A stretch of 64,000 nt of DNA from Hysterangium stoloniferum (taxonomy: Eukaryota; Basidiomycota; Agaricomycetes; Hysterangiales; Hysterangiaceae): positions 1-64,000 of the forward strand of contig WHVD01000208.1 in the NCBI GenBank assembly GCA_015178975.1, given 5' to 3'. Below, in pieces: positions 59,599 to 64,000 of the stretch. The position numbers and the translations under genes were made by a program. The notes under the pieces are model-generated. The model was not told where the DNA came from and searched no databases. It worked only from the letters and a program-made list of their open reading frames with translations. Position 1 is the first letter of the stretch; every line of letters begins with the position of its first letter.

Positions 59599-60586
59599 TG
59601 TTACAACTGGAAAACCCGCCAGACTCCAGGAATTACCCTTTATGCACCAGTTATCAGTTTACTGGAATACCCACTGGAAACCTGGACATCAGACCTGTCA
59701 TGCTCAACCTCCATTATCTCATGTACCAGTCACTGGAATACCTGCCCAGGACCCATGCACATTGTACCTGTCTATCTCCAACCCTGTCCCACACATCAGT
59801 CACCAGACTCCACCTGGCAAACCCATCCATGCTCTAACTGAGCCCTGTTCCCATTATGGTCAAATGACCTGTCACATTTTGGACTCTGCCTCTGCTCCAT
59901 TCCATTCCTAACACCAAATTTGGTGTTTACTTATCTCATTTTATGATTACTTGTTTGGATCTCATTATTACCAGATTTGGTATTGCATACATTCTAGTCT
60001 ATATAACCTAGCTAATGTTGTACATACAATCTGGTCAGAAAATCAACTAAGTTTTCAGACTAAATCCTTTCCCAGTTACTTTACATACCCACTCCATCTC
60101 CATCTCACAATGCTCAAGCTCATCAGAGCCTGCAGGCTTTCTGACTGGTCCTTTAACATCATGTCTGCTGGGTAAAAAGTGTCTTATCACTTGATGCCGA
60201 GAGCGCCCATAGATATACACAAGGCTTCAAACTAAGAAATAAGGGTATGCTCAAAAGATATAGAGAATTAGAGAAAAGAAATAAAAACTAGATAATAAAG
60301 TACTATAATACGTCTATTATTTCACAGTCCAATCATGATATATGCATACCCTTCACATCGAGGGATAATCTTCGGGAAGCTGGACATGACCAACTCCTTC
60401 TTCCACACCAGGGTACACCCAGATGACATACATCTCACAGCAGTGCACACCCCTTGGGGGCTCTACAAGTGGACAGTAATCCCCTATAAGCTGAAGCCAA
60501 GTCCTACTGGAATATCCACGGGTTTCTCCAGAATATCTGCAGGTTTCTCTGGAAACCCTCCACTAAGCTTTGCACAACCCTTAACG
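59599..60586 (+). mobile_element. gypsy-type LTR with target duplication GCTAC, internally disrupted
   Basis: TGTTACAACTGG...CACAACCCTTAACG. GCTAC on both sides (59594-59598, 60587-60591). 59599-60160 and 60481-60586 are LTR sequence, including the core CCCTATAAGCTGAAGCCAAG. Between them lie an LTR-C fragment (60165-60356) and a gypsy RT fragment. Confidence 0.85.
60357..60480 (+). pseudogene. Ty3/gypsy RT fragment
   Basis: The frame reads IIFGKLDMTNSFFHTRVHPD, then DIHLTAVHTPWGLYKWTVIP. This is the RT block around the first catalytic Asp (KLD) of a gypsy lineage not otherwise seen here. Confidence 0.8.
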
Positions 60587-61295
60587 GCTACATTGGAAGC
60601 TGCTGGTACCTGGGAGCTGACCGACTTACCTTCTGGAGCAATCTGGTAGAATCAAAGTGGGGTTTTTTGTGGCAAGAAAGATGCTGCTGGCCATATTGTA
60701 TGCCATAAAGCACATCTTGTAGCTCAAGGTTTCTTACAGGTCCCTGGTGTTGATTATTTTGACACCTATGCCCCAGTTGCCAACCTGTCCTCCATATGAA
60801 CTGTCCTAGCTCTATCAGCTCATCTCAACCTCAAACTTCATCATATCAACATCAAAGGTGCTTATCTGAATGGTACCCTCACTGAAGATGAGGTCCTCTA
60901 CATGTGTCAACCACCAGGTTTCAAATTGTCCAAACACCCCAAAGAGGTCTGTCAATTATGTAAAACACTGTATGGCCTGAACAAAGTGGGAGATGTTGGT
61001 ATCAGAGGCTAGTAGAAATTCTAGTCGATGAACTCAAATTTGTACAGTGCAATGTTGACCAAGCCATATTTTTTCGATGTGGAGACTTATGTAGGCAAGC
61101 ACACAATTGTGGTGGTACATGTGGATGATTGCACTATAGCTGCAAAATCCCTCGATCATGTTGTTTCCCTCAAGTTGCAAATTGGCAAGTATGTTGAGAT
61201 TACTGATTTGGGTGAACTCCATTGGTTGCTAGGCATTGAGATCACAAGAAATCGAGACACATGCACTATCTCCCTGTGGAGGATATCTGAAAACT

Positions 61296-61665
61296 ATTAA
61301 GTATACCAAATTCTAATATACTCTAAAGGCCATTTAAATATCTGGGATGTAATTCAAACATAATTTGGTTTTTAAAACTTTTTGAAAGTTTTAAACTCTC
61401 TCGTACATTACAAACTAAAGAATCTTTCCAGACACGAGTAGACAATAAAAAAAATTAGTAGTTTGAAACACTAATACTTTTAAAAAATAGATACCTTTAG
61501 ATACTCCATTCCATACATATGTATATTATTGGCACCTCTAAATACATATATATTACTTCAGAATGGATCTGTCAACCTGAACAGATTTCTACTTGATTCA
61601 ACATACCCAGAATATAGGTGATTTCACCCAACTAAGAAAGCCACAGGACAAAAAATTTTCAATTA
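61296..61665. other. AT-rich spacer
   Basis: No gene, over 70% AT, with short homopolymer runs. Position analogous to 56641-56892. Confidence 0.4.
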
Positions 61666-61858
61666 TGTCAATTCTCTTTTATTCACCTTAGCTATCTATT
61701 CTAATTAGGATAGCTAATCCTCTTAACCGTATTGAACTAAATAGTCAATATGCGTTTGGCCTGTATTAGACTTAGATAGTCAATACATTGTTGTGTCGTA
61801 CCTAAATGGTCAATATTCTTTGTACATAGAATGGTTAGAACTTCCACCACTCTTCACA
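61666..61858 (+). mobile_element. LTR-C 3' part (5' LTR of a gypsy-3-like element)
   Basis: It matches the last ~190 bp of 48414-49042 (CCGTATTGAACTAAATAGTC, CCACCACTCTTCACA). It is followed directly by a putative primer site, so it is a 5' LTR remnant. Confidence 0.8.
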
Positions 61859-61876
61859 GTGGTGATCTGGGCTGGA
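61859..61876 (+). promoter_or_regulatory. Putative primer binding site of gypsy-3
   Basis: GTGGTGATCTGGGCTGGA follows the LTR end TTCACA, in the position of a tRNA primer site. Confidence 0.5.
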
Positions 61877-62340
61877 CCATTCTTTCCCTATGAAGAAAAG
61901 GTTACTCTACAACTATTAATTTCTAAGCACACAAATGACCATGGGCAAGAACCAAACACTGAGATCTTCAACAACCCCAAGTAGTTCAACACCTCATCAA
62001 AGACCTGCTAGTCTGGAACCACCCCATAATGTCACCATGAGGAAGTCTTTATTGACTTTTCAAAGATCAGCCCCTCCTGAGGGTTCCCCCAGAGTAGCAG
62101 CTGGACCATAAATGGATACTCTCCCCGATCCACCTGAGGAATGTTCATCAATTGGGCAGTTGAGCACCCCTGGAGCTAATGTCGAGCTTACCCAAGCACT
62201 TGAGCCTGTCCTCGTGTTCCCACCAAGGCAGGTTCTCCTTAAGCAGTTTCTTGGAGGTCATATGGTTTATGTAATGTATTATTACTATTTAGTGTACTTG
62301 TAAACTCTTTTACTTGAGTTAAGTAGCGTAGCTTGAGAAA
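61877..62340 (+). pseudogene. gypsy-3-like leader and gag start (fragment)
   Basis: The frame MGKNQTLRSSTTPSSSTPHQ continues through APPEGSPRVAAGP, a TAA and MDTLPDPPEECSSIG. It is a Ser/Pro-rich gag N-terminus by position; no conserved domain is visible. Then the homology is lost. Confidence 0.45.
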
Positions 62341-62703
62341 GGAGATTCAAATTCAAATTAATCTGTATGTAGGAGCTTTGTCAATTAAATCAGTATCCAC
62401 TTTTATTCAACTATGTGCCCATGTCCCTTTTCTGAGGAGAAAGCTCAACTCAAGGAAACAAGACGGTCAACAGATTGGCAAGGAGAGTACTCAACTTAAG
62501 CACAATGTGTGGACCTAGTAGGCAAGTGTAGCTAAATGAGCAAGTGATGTGATATTGAATGATAATAAATACATGATTTGGGCCTGTATTTATACTAGTC
62601 CAGGATCCTGCTTACTAAGTAATGTGACTAGGAGAATGAGTCAGTATTTCCCATACTTGACTCATAAGTGTATTTCAGAGTCATCCAACCAGCTATGACT
62701 ATG
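62341..62703. other. Spacer before the Tc1/mariner element
   Basis: No gene, repeat or RNA recognised. Confidence 0.35.
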
Positions 62704-64000
62704 TACAGTAGGCAACAAAACCCTTACAATGTTTTGTACTTTTTGAAAGACAATGGCTATTCCTCCAGAAATAAATTCTGTAAATTGCTGAAAATATTAT
62801 GTAATATACTTCAACATCATACCTTCCAGAAATGCACAGCCACAAGGCACCATGTCCTTATTTGGTAAGTCCACATCACACACAAACCAATAGTTCATTG
62901 TAAGGGTTTTGTTGCACACTATTTTGAGACTATTATTACAAGAAATTAGTAGTTAGTATGGCCCCCCTTTGCTCTAATCACTGCTGCAAGTCTTCTAGGC
63001 ATACTCTCAATAAGCTTCTGACACTCCTCCTTTGGAATCTCTTCCCACACCTTCTGCACCCTCTCCCACAGTTCATGAACACTATTTGCAGGCTGTTCAT
63101 ACTCCCCCAGCTTCTTTTTGACATGATTCCACAGATGTTCAATAGGATTCATGTCAGGAGATTGTGCAGGCCACTTGAGGACTGTAACATCATGGTCAGT
63201 GAACCATTTCTGGGCCTTTTTGTTGGTGTGTTTGAGGTCATTGTCTTGTTGAAACACAATGTCAGCCACTGTTTTGTTGTAATATTTGAGGGTTTGCTGG
63301 AGTTCATCATCCAGGATCTCCACATAAAGCTCAGCATCCATCCTCCCATCAATTTTGGTTGCAAACCCAACCCCATCCCAGCCCACGCATTCCCACATCA
63401 TCACGTTTCCTCCTCCAAACTTGACTGTTCCCTCTACTAACCTATCATTTAACCCCTCACCCACATTTTTCCACACATATTTCCTTCCATCTGATCCCAG
63501 CCTATTAATATTAGTCTCATCAGACCATATGACCCTCTTCCAGTCCTCCAGGGTCCATTCCAAATGTCTTTCTGCAAACTCCAATCGAGATTTCTGATGA
63601 TGAGGTTTGAGAAGTGGCCTTTTTCTCTTTACCACAGTCGTCATGCCTATGGTTTTGAGGTGGCGATGCACTGTTTGTGAAGTAATAGGAGTGTTGATGA
63701 TGTCTATAAGTTTCTTGGTTGCCTGTGTGGCATTATCAACCTTCCCCATGCAAATTATTCTTCTAGCATAGGCAACATGGCTGTGGTAAGCTTTGTAGGA
63801 TGGCCACCAGAGCATTTGGGGAGGTCAGGGCAATGCTCAGAGTGAATACGACTGATGGTGGCACTGCTGAGATGAGTTTGGTAACATATTTGAGCTCCAG
63901 AAATGCCAGAGTCAAGTAGAGTAAGAACATGTTGGATTTGGCTGGAGGAGAGCTTTTTCATTGTGAGTAGGGTGATTGTGGGATTCCAACTGGTTGCTTT
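62704..64000 (-). mobile_element. Tc1/mariner element, right end beyond the window
   Basis: The left boundary is TA followed by CAGTAGGCAACAAAACCC. A 20-bp perfect inverted match of GCAACAAAACCCTTACAATG (62712-62731) lies at 62896-62915, giving a subterminal inverted pair. The transposase follows in reverse orientation. The opposite terminal repeat is not in the window. Confidence 0.8.
62946..63961 (-). pseudogene. Tc1-type DD34E transposase with one frameshift
   Basis: The N-terminal frame (63961-63755) starts MKKLSSSQIQHVLTLLDSGI, an HTH region (AQICYQTHLSSATISRIHSE) ending GGHPTKLTTA. The main frame (to 62946) reads RRIICMGKVDNATQATKKL, a second HTH (TSQTVHRHLKTIGM) and the catalytic triad: D in IWSDETNINRLGSDG, D in VFQQDNDLKHT, and E in PAQSPDMNPIEHLWN, which is the 34-residue spacing of Tc1. 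It ends near AAVIRAKGGHTNY. The two frames overlap near 63770-63790; a single missing base between LTTA and VAYARR explains the break. Otherwise no stops, so the copy is young. Confidence 0.92.

Larger units (their letters stand above)
58837..61295 (+). pseudogene. Copia pol relic hosting two LTR insertions
   Basis: Pieces in order: 58837-59023; 59459-59598 (AEAKCHPDWPQWEQGIHEEL); 60592-61015 (TLEAAGTWELTDLP, GHIV.HKA.LVAQGF.QVPGVDY, DTYAPVANLSSI, NIKGAYLNGTLTEDEVLY); 61028-61290 (VVVHVDDCTIAAKSLD, DLGELHWLLGIEITRN). This is a Ty1/copia reverse transcriptase with VDD at the active site. It has several TGA/TAG stops and frameshifts. A single original sequence is recovered when the LTRs at 59024-59453 and 59599-60586 are removed. 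Confidence 0.88.

Overview
The window is fungal nuclear DNA. The host genes carry many 42-80 bp GT-AG introns and most of the rest is LTR retrotransposons. A basidiomycete (Agaricomycetes) source fits best. Something close to Rhizoctonia/Ceratobasidium is my guess, from the HNH-like relic and the style of the retroelements; that is inference, not proof.

The host genes sit in one island, about 5.9-23 kb. In order they are: RPT2 (26S proteasome ATPase, 5941-7534, +); RNase H2 catalytic subunit A (7691-8938, +); a 163-residue multi-pass membrane protein (9125-9860, -); a decayed SPX/DASS phosphate transporter (10352-12730, +); its apparently intact tandem paralog of the PHO87/PHO90/PHO91 type (13636-17074, +, 17 exons, 856 aa); a stretch with no recognisable gene (17.1-19.2 kb); a class I O-methyltransferase (19195-21041, -); and a 100-residue Ser/Gly/Tyr-rich protein (22453-22944, +). 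For RPT2, RNase H2A, the membrane protein, the transporter and the small protein, the splice model I derived gives a whole number of codons.

The flanks (1-4.9 kb and 23.5-64 kb) are a retroelement graveyard. Four lineages recur. Gypsy-1 is a chromovirus with LTRs TGTTACGACC...CCTAACA. Gypsy-2 is a relative with LTRs TGTTACAACC...TTAACA and gag/pol at 27.3-30.6 kb and 49.0-51.2 kb. Gypsy-3 has pol at 40.1-44.2 kb, an AT-rich spacer, a chromodomain, a large extra reading frame, a polypurine tract and an LTR TGTGAG...TTCACA ('LTR-C'). Copia-type elements lie at 36.3-40.1 kb, with relics at 55.8-56.6 and 58.8-61.3 kb. Many LTRs are solo or nested; twelve are bounded by perfect 5-bp target duplications. 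Two blocks of a ~65-bp minisatellite (31.2-32.4 and 34.0-34.3 kb) flank another solo LTR. An HNH-like pseudogene lies at 34.8-36.1 kb, and a Tc1/mariner element runs off the right edge.

Three observations stand out. (1) The gypsy-1 3' region carries an antisense, three-exon gene predicting an Ala/Glu-rich coiled coil joined to a textbook Zn(II)2Cys6 cluster. (2) Gypsy-3 carries an additional Pro/Ser-rich reading frame in the env-like position, found again in a second, inverted copy. (3) Every in-frame stop in the copia and gypsy-3 pol frames is TGA, mostly where the family has Arg, which points to CGA-to-TGA (CpG transition) mutation of these elements.
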